A stretch of 64,000 nucleotides of DNA from Sorex araneus (Eukaryota; Chordata; Mammalia; Eulipotyphla; Soricidae). Location: the NCBI RefSeq assembly GCF_027595985.1, contig NC_073306.1:80204599-80268598 (forward strand), read 5' to 3'. The position numbers and the translations under genes are program-made. The notes beneath the pieces were generated by a model, which was given only the letters and a program-made list of their open reading frames with translations, did not search any database and was not told the origin of the DNA. Shown here piece after piece: positions 11,637 to 22,483 of the stretch; positions within the stretch are counted from its first letter, which is position 1; every line of letters begins with the position of its first letter.

Positions 11637-11774
11637 CAACTTTCTTTTAAAAATTGTTTTAACTTAGTCTGATATTTGTAACTATGTTAACCACTACAAG
11701 ACAATAAACAGCACACCAGAATCTTATATTATCGAACTGAATTTAATTTTTTTAATGTTTCATTGTTTTTATTT

Positions 11775-11925
11775 TTGTTCTTGAGCTACCCCCCAGAGGT
11801 GCTGCACTGGGAGAATCACTCCTGGCTCAGAGCCAGGGGATTGTTCCTGAGTGGGGATCTAATCCAGGACTTCCACAAACAAGGCATATAGTCCAGCCCA
11901 TTGAGCTCTCTCCAGGGCCCTTGCA
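11775..11925 (-). repeat. Old type B SINE
   Basis: A degenerate body (AATCACTCCTGGCTCAGAGC) and a head remnant ending CTCTCTCCAGGGCCC. Confidence 0.6.
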
Positions 11926-12366
11926 ATTGAATTTTAATTGAACTTAAGCTAAAAATTTATTGACTGGCACAAGCCATGTTAAATAAAACCTTTTAAAAAG
12001 ATGATTGAGAGCTACCATTTTTTAAAAACCTGGATATTGACATGTAAAAGAAAATGAAATCAGCCCTTACCTGACATCATATACAAAAATTAATTCAAAT
12101 GAAACAAAGATCCAAACAAAGGCTGAAATTGTATGATTCTTGGAAGAAAACATAAGGAAAAAATTTCACATTAGATTTGGCAGTGATCCTTGAATATAAC
12201 TCCAAAGGGATGAAAAACAGAAAACAAAAAGAAAAATAGACAAGTTATATTTCCTAAAAAAAAAAAATCCTTTTGTACATTAAGATACCATACACAAAGT
12301 AAAAAGGCAACCTATAGAATGGAGAAACTATTTTCAAACCAAGTATCAGATAAGAAATTCTACCCA

Positions 12367-12600
12367 GGACTGGAGAGAAAGTTTAACAGAATAAATGACT
12401 GCTTTACATGCAGGAGGCCCAGATTTCATACCTGATATCAAAGACCCCTGATATCAAGGGAACCTCTGAGGAACCCCTACGCCCAGAACCCCAACCACCT
12501 TTAGGTAAGGCCGTGGATCTCCTGTCCCCACACCAAACATATTACTGTAGAGAATATAGAAAGAATGTAAAACTCAATAACAATTTTTTAAAAACCAATT
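12367..12600 (+). repeat. Old type B-like SINE
   Basis: GGACTGGAGAGAAAGTTTAA begins a degenerate tRNA-like head; ACTGCTTTACATGCAGGAGG is its middle; the body is poorly conserved. Confidence 0.5.
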
Positions 12601-12612
12601 CAAAACCAGGCA

Positions 12613-12756
12613 AACAGGTCAGGGATATAACTCAATGAATGCTTTACATGTATGAGATCCTGGGTTCAATCTCTGGCATGTGCATGCACGTGCATCCACA
12701 TGTGCACATGTACAAACACACACACACACACACACACACATACAAACACACACACT
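12613..12756 (+). repeat. tRNA-headed SINE with (CA)n tail
   Basis: GGGATATAACTCAATGAATG and GATCCTGGGTTCAATCTCTG look like A- and B-box regions of a tRNA-like head. The body is short and leads straight into (CA)n at about 12,716-12,756, so this may be a different, simpler SINE from types A and B. Confidence 0.5.
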
Positions 12757-13236
12757 GGGTAAAGGGCTTGAATAGATTTCCTTTTTCAAAGAAAATATAT
12801 AAGTGGCCAGAAAGCACTTGAGAGATACCCAACATCATTAGTTACTTGAGAAATGTAAATGAAAGTACACAAAATACCACTTACAGGATAGCTATCATTT
12901 GGAGGGGGTGGGAATTGGGAAATAGCAAGTGTTGCCGAAGTTTAGAAAATGTGCAATCTTTACATACTATTTACTGCAATGTAAAATGGTACAAATCAAA
13001 TGTGCTATATGAATACAACAGAAAATTATTCAACCTCAGAAAGGAAAAAAATATTGGCATATGCTACAATACAGATAAACCTAAGGATATCAGTAAGCCA
13101 GGGGAAAAAAAGACAAATGCTATATCATGCAACTTTTGAGTTCAATAGCCAGACTCTGAGCTACAGAAAGTAAAATGGTAATGAAAACAGGGGAAGCAGG
13201 AAACAGTTAGTATATAAGTTTATTGTTGATATTACT

Positions 13237-14262
13237 TGTAGGATAACATAGCCTCACGTAGTTTAGGTTTATTTGGTTACTCCTGTTACAGTGCTCCTAT
13301 TCCTCTTTGTTTATTTGTAGCTTCTTTCTTAGTGTTCTGTTGACTTGTAAATAATGTTTTTCTCTTCTCCTTGAGTCCTTTTCATAGTTTATTCAGAGCA
13401 AGTCCTTTTTGTATGGACACAGGAAGACTTAACAAATGCTGTGCTTTTGTAACCTGGGAGTCATTTGACTCTACATGATATTTTCCTCCAGGGCATCTGT
13501 TCTCTTGACCTAAGCCTCAGCTGCCCTTACTTCCTAGCACCCCCAAAGCACGGTCCCGACTTGGGACAAGAAGGACCCAGGGCAAGCGGTGAGTTGTGTG
13601 CTACCCTGGCATCGAGATGGGCCTGGCCAAAGTGCCTAATGCTTAACTATAAGTTAAGAGCTTGATCATGGACAAATGTTGTCATGATCCAAACAGTGAT
13701 AACTAGATTCGGATGAGGAATGATTAATCTGGCCTGAGTGCTGTGGTCTGAGCCTATGGCAAGATGTTGCCAGGAGAGCTGCCTTGCAAGCCTCAATGTA
13801 TCCCTTGCTATGTCCATACAAAAATAACTAGTATTAAGATGTTAATAAGTTCCTGGACTAAGGAAAAGAAAAAAACCTTAAGAGTGAGGAAGGGCTTTGG
13901 AGTGCCCTGCCCTCAGGAAGGGCTTTCTTATGTTGATTTTGCTACCTGGCTGGTTGTAGCCTAGAGGGCAAGGTGGGAGAGACAAGTAGGAAGAGAGAGA
14001 GAAGCCAGGAAGAAGCAGCAGTGGATCCAGAGAGAGGCCTGAGCAGGGAGTGCGGGAGATGAGAAAGATGGAAGATTGAATAAACGGTAACTAATCAGCA
14101 ACTAGCTTGGTCCTCGTTCTTCCTTCGCCTGTCCTTGATCACCGGCCGTCCCGATCCAGCCCATACACCGTGGTTCCAGGGCACCGAACTCGGGCGGTGA
14201 GACAGAGCCGCCTAGAGAGCCAGCGAGTGCACTCGCCCCTCGGCGAGCTTTAGTTTTTTACA
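13237..14262 (+). mobile_element. Solo LTR of an endogenous retrovirus
   Basis: It starts TGTAGG and ends TTTTTTACA, the usual TG...CA ends. It is flanked by the perfect 6-bp duplication ATTACT (13231-13236 and 14263-14268). It is about 1,026 bp long, with a polyadenylation signal (AATAAA) near 14,080 and a GC-rich region after it. It is homologous over most of its length to the split LTR at 16,314. No retroviral genes flank it, so it is a solo LTR left by recombination. A 6-bp duplication is usual for class II (betaretrovirus-like) ERVs; the class assignment is inference. Confidence 0.9.
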
Positions 14263-14373
14263 ATTACTGTTGTTAATGTACAGTCATGAGAGAAGAAAAG
14301 TTACAGAGACAGGTGGTAGTTGTTGTTGCACCATACTTAATGACACTAAAATGTACACCTAAGTATAGGTCAG

Positions 14374-14535
14374 ATACTGGCTAGAGATATAGTACAGTCG
14401 GTAGGGCACTTGCCTTGCACATAGCAGACCTGAGTTTGATCTCCATTACCACATATGGCCCTCAAGTCTTGCCATGAGTGACCCCTGAGCACAGAGCCAG
14501 GAGTAGGCATTGTGTGCAACCAGATGTGCACCCCA
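14374..14535 (+). repeat. Type B SINE, diverged
   Basis: CTAGAGATATAGTACAGTCG begins a recognisable head, with GACCTGAGTTTGATCTCC as its B-box region and AGCACAGAGCCAGGAGTAGG in the body. Confidence 0.85.
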
Positions 14536-14544
14536 AAATTGTTA

Positions 14545-15060
14545 AGATATGGCAATTGATGCACAATATACTGGAGTAACCACTTCGGAAAATTCTGTGG
14601 AGCTTCCTATGGCATAAAATTACCATATAACCCAGCAACCAAACTTTTAAATTGCATCTCTCTGAAAAACAAAAATATTAATAAAAGGCTGTATTTGTAT
14701 CAATATTTATTTTATTATTATTTACTACAAATAAAATAGGGACACAATTGAAGCACCCATTGATAGATGATTGGTGAAGTAGATGTGGTGAATTTATGCA
14801 ATGAATTACTATTTATCTATAAAAAATGTCATTTGGTCATATGAAACAAAATGAAGACTTTAGGGAATTATGTGAAACAAATAAGTCAGATACAAAACAA
14901 AATTTATTTCATCAGTAAGTGCAATTAGTATAAAAAACATAAAATGATGAGCTGAAAAATGAAAAAAAAAACCAAACTAATGGACATTAAAATAAAAATA
15001 AATTTATTGGATAAAAATGAGTGGGGGAGGAAAAATAAGGGGGAGTATAGAAAAACTTAT
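14545..15060 (+). mobile_element. Old L1 remnant (ORF2 end and 3'UTR)
   Basis: Phrases such as CCATATAACCCAGCAACC, CACCCATTGATAGATGATTG and ATGTGGTGAATTTATGCAAT are in the order of the L1 ORF2 C-terminal coding region. Heavily mutated with no open frame. Confidence 0.7.
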
Positions 15061-15598
15061 GTCTTATCTTCATCCAGGAGACAGTCAAAGGGTACTTGGG
15101 TGGCAAGTGGGAGGTCTTTGGGAGCCACAAGTAACCGCTAAGCACTGCTGGGTGTGGTTCAAAAGTTAAAAATGAGAAAAACGGTAATTAAGTTTTGTTC
15201 CATTAAAAAAATCTTATTTACGGCACTTAAGATTATAAGCATTTCACCTCAATTTAAACATTTTAATATCCTTGAGATCTTACATAAATCAGAATCTATG
15301 TACTCAGTCCCAAAATAAAATTCTAGCTCCACTTCTTATAACTGACTTATTGTCAGCAATGTAGCATTGACTGAAATTCTTTTTCCTGATTCATAAAATA
15401 GTTCCAATAATTAATAATTGATGATTAAATGAGACAACAAATTTTTTACTACAACGTCTGAGTCAGTGTTTATGACTTTGCCTATGAAATTTATTCCTTT
15501 CTCTTAATCTCAAACCAAAATATCCAATTGTAGGTCAAATGGCTTGACACAGAATTCTTGGGAGGTTTTCCTTTATTCAATTCCACTGCAATGGGACT
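15061..15598. other. Intergenic, nothing recognised
   Basis: AT-rich, no call. Confidence 0.4.
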
Positions 15599-15614
15599 TT
15601 CTTATTTCTGTTTT

Positions 15615-15812
15615 TTGAATTCTTTAATATTTTTAAAATTTTACTTTTTTTTTTTTTTTTGCTTTTTGGGAAACACCCAGTGATGCACAGGGGTTACTTC
15701 TGGCTCTGCACTCAGGAATTACTCCTGGTGGTGCTCGGAGGACCATATGGGATTCTGGGAATTAAACCTGGGTCGGCCATGTGCAAGGCAAACGCCCTAC
15801 CCATGGTAGCTC
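15615..15812 (-). repeat. Type B SINE, head-truncated, with AT-rich extension past poly-A
   Basis: The body is close to consensus (CACTCAGGAATTACTCCTGG) but the head stops inside the A-box region. A 16-bp duplication, TTCTTATTTCTGTTTT (15599-15614 and 15813-15828), bounds the insertion. Between the left duplication and the T-run lie about 30 AT-rich bases that are not SINE. Confidence 0.9.
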
Positions 15813-15929
15813 TTCTTATTTCTGTTTTAGATGCCTAGTTCTATCTCAATTATCCACCACAGTTCTTTAAACAAGTAAGTCTCTGTATTATAGACTTGTT
15901 TATAACATGGAACTGCAGATCAAAAAGAA

Positions 15930-16165
15930 AGAGGTAAAATCAGAGAGATAATACAAATGGTAGAGCACATATCTCGCATGTGTGAGACCCTGAGTCAATC
16001 CTTGGTACCACATGGCCCTCTGAGCACTACAGACCATAATCCTGGTGGCCCCAGAACACCGCTGCACTGAACACAAAACTGTCAGATCAGTAGCACTAGG
16101 AGGAGCATTGCAGTAAGTGGTGGTCCCGGGTTTATAAAACAAACTGGAGCCACCAGCTGCCAGAC
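15930..16165 (+). repeat. Old type B SINE
   Basis: A degenerate head (AGAGATAATACAAATGGTAG; GTGTGAGACCCTGAGTCAAT) followed by CATGGCCCTCTGAGCACT, then decayed sequence. Confidence 0.65.
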
Positions 16166-16313
16166 TCATGAGCTCACACCTTGTATTTAGGGTGTTATCA
16201 ATTCTGCGTCTTCATATCAGTCCACCATTGACTCATGCTTGGGGTGCTTTCTCATGGGAGAGATAAGTCTGGGGTAAGCATCATGTTAGTGACCTTTCTG
16301 AGACTTTGTAACT

Positions 16314-18844
16314 TGTAGGATGACATTACTTTGTCCTCTCCCCCCTTGCCACGAGTAGCTTGTCCCAGTTTTTCCCGGAATTTAGGCTTACCCCAGTCTC
16401 ACCCATCAAGGTGTTCCCGAATCTCTCCCATCTCTTTGTTTAGCTGTAATCACTTCTCTATGCTCTCTTCCCCAAAAAGAGTTAATCAGCTTCTCCCCAT
16501 AATCTGACTCTGCTAATTTGTAAGGTCAGACCTTCCTAGGAGACTGAACTATAATTAACTATATTATAAGTTAATATTGCCTTTCTCCTTTCCTTATGCC
16601 TTTTGAATAATTTACTTTAAAGCAATGTCCTTTTTGTATAGACACAAGAAGACAATATTATGCTTTTGTAAATTGGGACTTAATTGGCTGCGAATATTAT
16701 TCATTCCTGGGCATCTGCTTTCTCCACTTAAGCCTCAGTTGCCCTCAGTTCCCTAGCACCCCAAAAGCAGGGTCCTGACGAGGGACGGGACGGATCCAGG
16801 GCAAGCAGTGAGTTGTGTGCTACCCTGGCATCGAGATGGGCCTGGTCAAAGTGCCTAATTTTTAACTATAAGTTAAGAGCTTGATCATAGACAAATGCTG
16901 TCATGGTCCAAAAGTAATGACGAGACTAGGACCCTGCCAGGGATAGGAAAGACTGATCTGGCCTGAGCACTGTAGTCTGAGATTGAGATGGCCCCAGGAG
17001 AGCAATTCTATTTTTTTTTTAATTTTAATTTTATTGAATCACCATGTGGAGGGTTACATAGTTCTCAGGATTATGTCGGTTATACAATTCTCAAACACCC
17101 TTCCCTTCACCAGTGCCCATCCTCCATCACCAACCCCCCCAGTATACCTGCCGCCCCCTCCCACCTCCCCAGTCCCCACCCTTGTACTTGATAAGTTTCA
17201 CTTCGTTTATGCCTTATCTCGATTACATTCCATGTTTCAACACACAACTCACTACCGTTGTTGGGGTTTCCCCCCAAAAAGAAAAGCAGTCCTATTGCCA
17301 AGGAGGCATTTGATAGTTCTCCACTGCTAAGAATATAGAGATATTAAGTCCCGCTGTTTGTTACATAACTTTTCTTTTTCCCCCTTGCCCCGCGCCACCG
17401 AGTTCACGCCTGTTTAGTAATCGCCACGCTGCCTGACAAGGAAAAAAAAAATGAAAAGGATGGTTATTTCCCGTCATCAGCAGACGTGGGGCTCTGGCTT
17501 AGTTGATAGACTAGTAGAGTGTCTGGAAGCAGTTTCTGGAACCGAAGGTCTTGCGCTGGTATCGGCTCTGGCTCGAGATTCCACCAGCGTCCCACTGTTC
17601 CATGTACATAATTTTTCCCCTTATATCCCATTCCCACACCACCAGGTCTGTTTGCTTAATGGACATCACACTGTAGTTGACGCCACGCCGCGTTTCTTCC
17701 CGAGAAAGAAGAAAATTTCTTCTCAGCCGGCGTGGGGATATAGCTTAGTTTAGTCTAGAGAGATGGCTACCGTTTTGATTGCCTTCAATATTTCAGCAAC
17801 AGACTTACTGTTCTTGTTAGGATCTCCCACTAAAGTCCGACTCATTAAAAGCGAACCATTACATATTGCTGATGCTAAGATAACATTAGGTCGCGCGGCC
17901 GCGGCAGCGGCCGCGGGGTTTTGGGTTTCTGTATAAAGTCCAGGGAAAGTACAACCAGAAATAACATCACTACAAACTTTTACCCTTTTATGGTGCTCAT
18001 AAGATGGAGAAGTCCTGCACTGTGTTCAGGAGGGAGGAGTTGAGAGAGAGAGACAGGTTAAAAGAATTGGGGGATGCCCGGGTCCCACTGTTTCAGCGTA
18101 CCGTGGGGTCTCTGGTCCCATGCCGGAATTAGTTCAGTGGGCTGCCTGGAGTCCAAGGGCGCTCCCTTGGGCTCTTCCTTCATGCTCGCTCTGCAGCCGG
18201 ATCCAAAGGGAAGCACACGTGGGGGAGGTGGGTTTAAATATCTATCTGCTGTGGGCGGGGGTCGCCGCCCCCGCCCCCTGGGGTCTCCCGCAAGCGCGCG
18301 AAAGCGTCCTGTTTCAGCTGGATCGCCGGCTCCATTTTGCGAGGAGAGCAATTCTATAAGCTTTAATGCATTTTTTATTGTGTCCATACAAAATGATTAA
18401 TATTATGAATGCTTATATGTTTGCTGGATGAGGAGAAGAGAAACACACTCATGGGACTCTCTCCTTGGGTGGATCCTACTGCTAAAAGAGAATCAGTCCT
18501 AGGAGAAGCATCCCCTGAGGGAAAGGAACCTTACCCTATTGATTGTGACCACACCTATGTGTACGCCCCAACCCCCTCATGCTGGGGGGATTTAGCTAGG
18601 CTGTACGAGTGTGTTGAGGGGCCAGATCCAGAGATCCAGAGAGAGATCCAGAGCCATGAGAGAAACAGAGAGAGAAAATGAAATAAACTGATCGAGCAAC
18701 CAGTTTGGCCTTCTTCCTTCCGTCGCCTGCCCTTGACCGACAGCACACACAGCGGTTCCAGAGCACGGAACATGGGCGGTGAGACAGAGCCGCCCGGAGA
18801 GCCTGTGAGTGCACACGCCCCTCAGCGTGCCTTAGTTTTTTACA
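16314..18844 (+). mobile_element. Solo LTR split by a nested L1-tailed insertion
   Basis: The same LTR family as 13,237-14,262: it starts TGTAGG, ends TTTTTTACA, and shares for example GGCATCGAGATGGGCCTGG and GGCGGTGAGACAGAGCCGCC. It is flanked by the 6-bp duplication GTAACT (16308-16313 and 18845-18850). Removing the 1,330-bp insert at 17,012-18,341 and its 16-bp duplication leaves about 1,185 bp, longer than the other copy because the region around 18,430-18,660 differs. No retroviral genes are present. Confidence 0.9.
17012..18341 (-). mobile_element. Composite GC-rich retroelement with L1 3' tail, nested in LTR
   Basis: It is bounded by the 16-bp duplication AGGAGAGCAATTCTAT (16996-17011 and 18342-18357). 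Minus-strand order: a CpG-rich 5' part (18,341 down to about 18,060), a middle with a NotI-like double palindrome at about 17,893-17,918, two related blocks around 17,481 and 17,724 (CGTGGGGCTCTGGCTTAG versus CGTGGGGATATAGCTTAG), then an L1 3'UTR and terminal segment ending in the T-run at 17,012. A middle segment is shared with 2,888-3,937. No ORF1 or ORF2 is present. Confidence 0.85.
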
Positions 18845-18850
18845 GTAACT

Positions 18851-19485
18851 GATTATTATCCTTGGAGAAAAAGGGTTAGAATAGAGACTTAATCCATCTC
18901 TAGGCTAGCAGGATACACATAGGAAAGCCCTTCTCTGTTCAGGACTCGGGCTATCTCCATCTCCCCTCTTGAATAGAGACCCAGAGCGCACTAAGCCCCT
19001 TTCCCCTACTATGGCTACCTGAGAAGAGATGCGGTTTCTACTGGCAATTTATTCCTATGTTTCACTCATTAGAACTCTGATCTATGTTCAATCGCCTCAG
19101 AGATTTTCTTCAGCAAAGAATATCAGGTTTCACAGCATTAGAAACTACTGTTCTATGGTCAAACCAACAACCGTCAGACCAAGTTTGCCACTTTTCCTTT
19201 CTAGCGAAAGTTTTGGGGTCATAAACTACAGGCTTGTTGTCTTTTCAACATTTCTCAAGAAGAAATAAAAAACAAACAAAATACAAACACTTTGTTAATA
19301 ACATAAAGTCTCATGCAGAGCGGATTTTAAAAATTAAAGATTTCTCAAAGAAAGATTAGTTTATGTGAAGTATTTCAAGTTCTCTTGCTTGTCTTCTTAC
19401 TTGATTTTCTCTTGCTCTATAAATATTTATTAAGTAGCTTAGTTTATCATTTCACCCTATTGTCTCTATTCCTCTCTTCCACACA
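18851..19485. other. Intergenic, nothing recognised
   Basis: No gene or named repeat recognised. Confidence 0.4.
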
Positions 19486-19494
19486 AAGTAATTA

Positions 19495-19733
19495 TTACTG
19501 TCACCCCGTTGCTCATCAATTTGCTCAAGCGGGCACCAGTAACGTCTCCATTTTGAGACTTGTTGTTACTGTTTTTGGCATATCGAATACGCCACGGGTA
19601 GCTTGCCAGACTCTGCCGTGCAGGCGAGATACTCTCAGTAGCTTGCCAGGCTCTCAGAGAGGAGCGGAGGAATAGAACCCGGGTCAGCCGCATGCAAGGC
19701 AAACGCCCTACCACTGTGCTATTGCTCCAGCCC
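19495..19733 (-). repeat. Type A SINE (RTE-tailed), full length
   Basis: On the plus strand it runs tail (CTCATCAATTTGCTCAAGCG), body (GTAGCTTGCCAGACTCTGCC), head (GCAAGGCAAACGCCCTACCA ... TGCTCCAGCC). The 9-bp duplication AAGTAATTA lies at 19486-19494 and 19734-19742. Confidence 0.95.
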
Positions 19734-19743
19734 AAGTAATTAC

Positions 19744-19780
19744 AAATTGATGAACAACGGGATGACAGTGCTACGGTGCT
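19744..19780 (+). repeat. Orphan type A SINE tail
   Basis: Only the 3' terminus is present (GATGAACAACGGGATGACAG, then TGCTACGGTGC), in opposite orientation to the adjacent full copy. It is either an extreme 5' truncation or the surviving end of an older SINE into which the neighbour inserted. Confidence 0.85.
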
Positions 19781-20129
19781 TTACTCTCTGATTTCCTGCC
19801 ACTCTTTCTCTATTTGTGTTGAAAAAGACTACCCTAAATTGCAGTTTTATGAATCCATTTGTCTATTTCAGTCCTCTTCCAGCACCTAAAGTTTCGTCCT
19901 GCCATTACTAACTTCGTGAACTACTAATTTTTCAAAACCTAGTCATAGACTTTAACTTCCCTAGAAGAAGTTCTCTCAGCATTAATAGCTCCCTCTTCTG
20001 TGCACTTATTTCATCATACTCATTCATTCATTTGACAAAATCAATAATATTTGACAAATATTTACCTGCTGAACATATGCCATTGTGCTAAGGAATCTCA
20101 TCATCACTGCCACTATTAGTACTCATGTA

Positions 20130-20285
20130 GAATAGATTAAGTGCCAGGCACTCTTTTAAGTGTTTTGCCTTTATTAACCTGAGCAACAACTGTAGGAAGT
20201 AGATACTCTGTCACCATTATTTAAATAAGGCAATGGATCTTAGGGATTAAGTAATTTGTCTGCAGTCTTTTGAAATATTCAAGAC
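20130..20285 (+). repeat. MIR element
   Basis: AAGTGCCAGGCACTCTTTTA ... TTAACCTGAGCAACAACTGT ... AGATACTCTGTCACCATTAT ... AGGGATTAAGTAATTTGTCT follows the core of the ancient MIR SINE in order. Confidence 0.75.
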
Positions 20286-20339
20286 TAGTCCATTCCATCT
20301 TAATAGAAATAATAAGATTAATGTCTTTGCTTACTGTTT

Positions 20340-20612
20340 TGAGGTTCCAGACCTCAAACCCAGGTCTCCTGCATGTAAGATGTGAGATACTTTACCACTG
20401 AGTCACATCTGCAGCCCTGTAAAATTAGATGTTAACGAGTGGCTGTAACTACGGGAGGGGTGGAGGGAAGAACTTAGTTTATCCCTTGCTCTGTGCTCAG
20501 GAATCACTCCTGGTAGTGCTCTGGGTCGGATACTTGAATGACCCAGGGATGTATTTGGGTCAAATACTTGAAAGGCGAGTGCTTTAGCCACTTTATGATC
20601 TCTCTGGCTCAA
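20340..20612 (-). repeat. Two decayed tRNA-headed SINE fragments
   Basis: 20,340-20,415 is a head-like fragment (CCTCAAACCCAGGTCTCC). 20,480-20,612 is a type B body (GCTCAGGAATCACTCCTGG) with a head remnant ending GATCTCTCTGGCTC. Confidence 0.65.
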
Positions 20613-21170
20613 CATTAGTTTTTTTGTCTTGATCCTTATGATCAGAGAGGTCTGTCTGATGTCGCTGTTCTGTGAAATATCCCACTCCCTGTACCCCCGC
20701 CCCAACACTTCCAGCTCGTTTTTCTGTATCTCTGTGCCCTCTGTACCTCTCTGGTCCTTGCCTGGTCATTTAAAAATTTGTGGCTCTTTCTGCATCATGG
20801 TGCCTCTTCCCTGTTTACTATTACATCCCTCTGCTTCCATCCCTCCCGTTAGGACACTAACGGGTATTGGAAAGAAAGTTGTTCACTGATTTGTTATTTC
20901 ACTAGCATTAGGTTTCATTAAGAAGTGTGTCTTGCTTCCAGCTGCAATCCTAGCCTCTGCAAATTGCCTAATAGCCAAGGGAGAAATAAAACTAATGAAT
21001 AGAACTGTATGCTCATTTCTGCAATTGAGTTAAGAAAGTGTCTTTTCTACATAAGAGTGGCCTAAAGTCCTGGGTGGCCACAGTATGTGGAGGAATGCCA
21101 GAATTTGAGACTCTTCAATCTCGGGATTATTTTCTTTCCTGGAAGTAGCGCGGAAACCTTAATCCTCAGA
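20613..21170. other. Intergenic upstream of CDC7, nothing recognised
   Basis: Pyrimidine-rich in part; no gene, RNA or named repeat recognised. Confidence 0.35.
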
Positions 21171-21186
21171 CTCACTCTCCCCTTTA

Positions 21187-21315
21187 TTATTTTTTAAAGC
21201 TTTTTGGGTCACACCCGGCAATGCTCAGGGGTTACTCCTGGCGGTGCTCGGGGGATTATGTGGGATGCTGAGAATCGAACCAAACGCCCTACCCGCTGCG
21301 CTACCGCTGCAGCCC
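21187..21315 (-). repeat. Type B SINE with internal deletion, at the CDC7 promoter edge
   Basis: Near-consensus ends (AGCTTTTTGGGTCACACCCG; CTACCCGCTGCGCTACCG), but roughly 30 bases of the central body and part of the head are missing. The 16-bp duplication CTCACTCTCCCCTTTA lies at 21171-21186 and 21316-21331. It lies directly upstream of the CpG island. Confidence 0.93.
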
Positions 21316-21499
21316 CTCACTCTCCCCTTTAGATTATTCAGTGCGTTACTTTCGTGAGCGTTTTCAGACCCAGCCTGTGAGAGGAAACGCAACGCTTCTG
21401 CGCAAGCGCCCACTAGCGGCAGTCGCGGAGCCGCAGACGCCCAGTGCGCACGCTCCTCGGAGGCGGCGCGGCGGGAAGCGCTGCGCAGGCGCATTTGTC

Positions 21500-21577
21500 A
21501 GCCTCGCTCCGTGAGGAGCTCTTGGAGCCGGCGGCCCAGGAATCTGGGTAGCCCCCGAAGTCGTATTCCCTTAAACC
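21500..21577 (+). other. CDC7: Possible non-coding exon 1 of CDC7
   Basis: A good splice donor (ACC|GTGAGT, GT at 21,578-21,579) lies within the CpG island downstream of the NRF1-like site. The human gene has a non-coding first exon, so this is a candidate for its end. The start is a guess and other donors are possible. Confidence 0.3.
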
Positions 21578-22126
21578 GTGAGTTTCCGACGGTTTGTTCC
21601 AATGGCGCGGGATTAGAAACGGATTCTGTATGGTGGCTTCGGTCTTGTCGCCCTTCCCATTCCCCCTCCCCCAGCCCCCTCGACCCCGCTGACCTGCGGC
21701 GGGAAATTCTCGCGCCTGCGCACTGAGTCCCGCGGCCGGTCCCGCGGCTGCAGCGGGAAGTTCCCTGGCGCGCGCCGAGCTCGCGGCCCGCGCTCCCTCA
21801 GGCTCCCATTCATTCCCGCCGCCGAGCCGGGCCTGTGCGTGTCAGCCTGGAAGACTATCGGCTGAGCCTCCTTTTTGTGGTCAAACGAGTTCCTCTCTCA
21901 GTCTTCTTCCTCAGGTCAAAACCGTACCGCCTTCCCCGCAGAAACCGCACCCAGCTTTCTCAGCCCCGGGGTGCAGGGTGGGCTCCGTTTCCGCGACTCG
22001 ACCCTGCACTTTTTACCTGGCCCACTTTCCCGAGCAGACCGGTGCTGGCCCGGTTCTGGCCCTCCCGTCCCCCGTCCTTCCCCGCGCCGCCAGCTTCTTT
22101 AAGGAGGACCCCGCCTGGGAAGCTCG

Positions 22127-22334
22127 GTTGTGTGTGTGTGTGTGTGTGTGTAGCTCCGTGTGTGTGTGTGTGTGTGTGTGTAAGGGAAGCCCCGTGTGTG
22201 TGTGTGTGTGTGTGTGTAAGGGAAGCCCCGTGTGTGTGTGTGAAAGGGAAGCCCCGTGTGTGTATGTGTAAGGGAAGCCCCGCGTGTGTGTAAGGGAAAT
22301 TCCGTGTGTGTGTCAATATGTGTGGAAGGGAAGC

Positions 22335-22369
<35 letters not shown>

Positions 22370-22448
22370 GGAAAGCTCCGTGTGTGTCAGTATGTGTGTG
22401 TAAGGGAAGCCCTGTGTGTGTGTGTGTGTGTGCAGGCAGTCACTTCCC

Positions 22449-22483
<35 letters not shown>

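Larger units (their letters stand above)
12005..13236 (+). mobile_element. Old L1 (ORF2 3' region), interrupted
   Basis: AT-rich sequence whose phrases follow the 3' third of mammalian L1 ORF2 on the plus strand (for example ATGATTCTTGGAAGAAAACA at about 12,133 and TCATTAGTTACTTGAGAAAT at about 12,834). All frames are broken. It is interrupted by SINE-like insertions at 12,367-12,756 and then by the solo LTR at 13,237, beyond which a few more L1-like bases follow up to about 14,365. Confidence 0.65.

Noticed and set aside
17012-18341. A second gene promoter or CpG island at 17.9-18.3 kb
   Set aside because: The GC-rich stretch is inside a mobile element with a target-site duplication nested in an LTR, not a host promoter.
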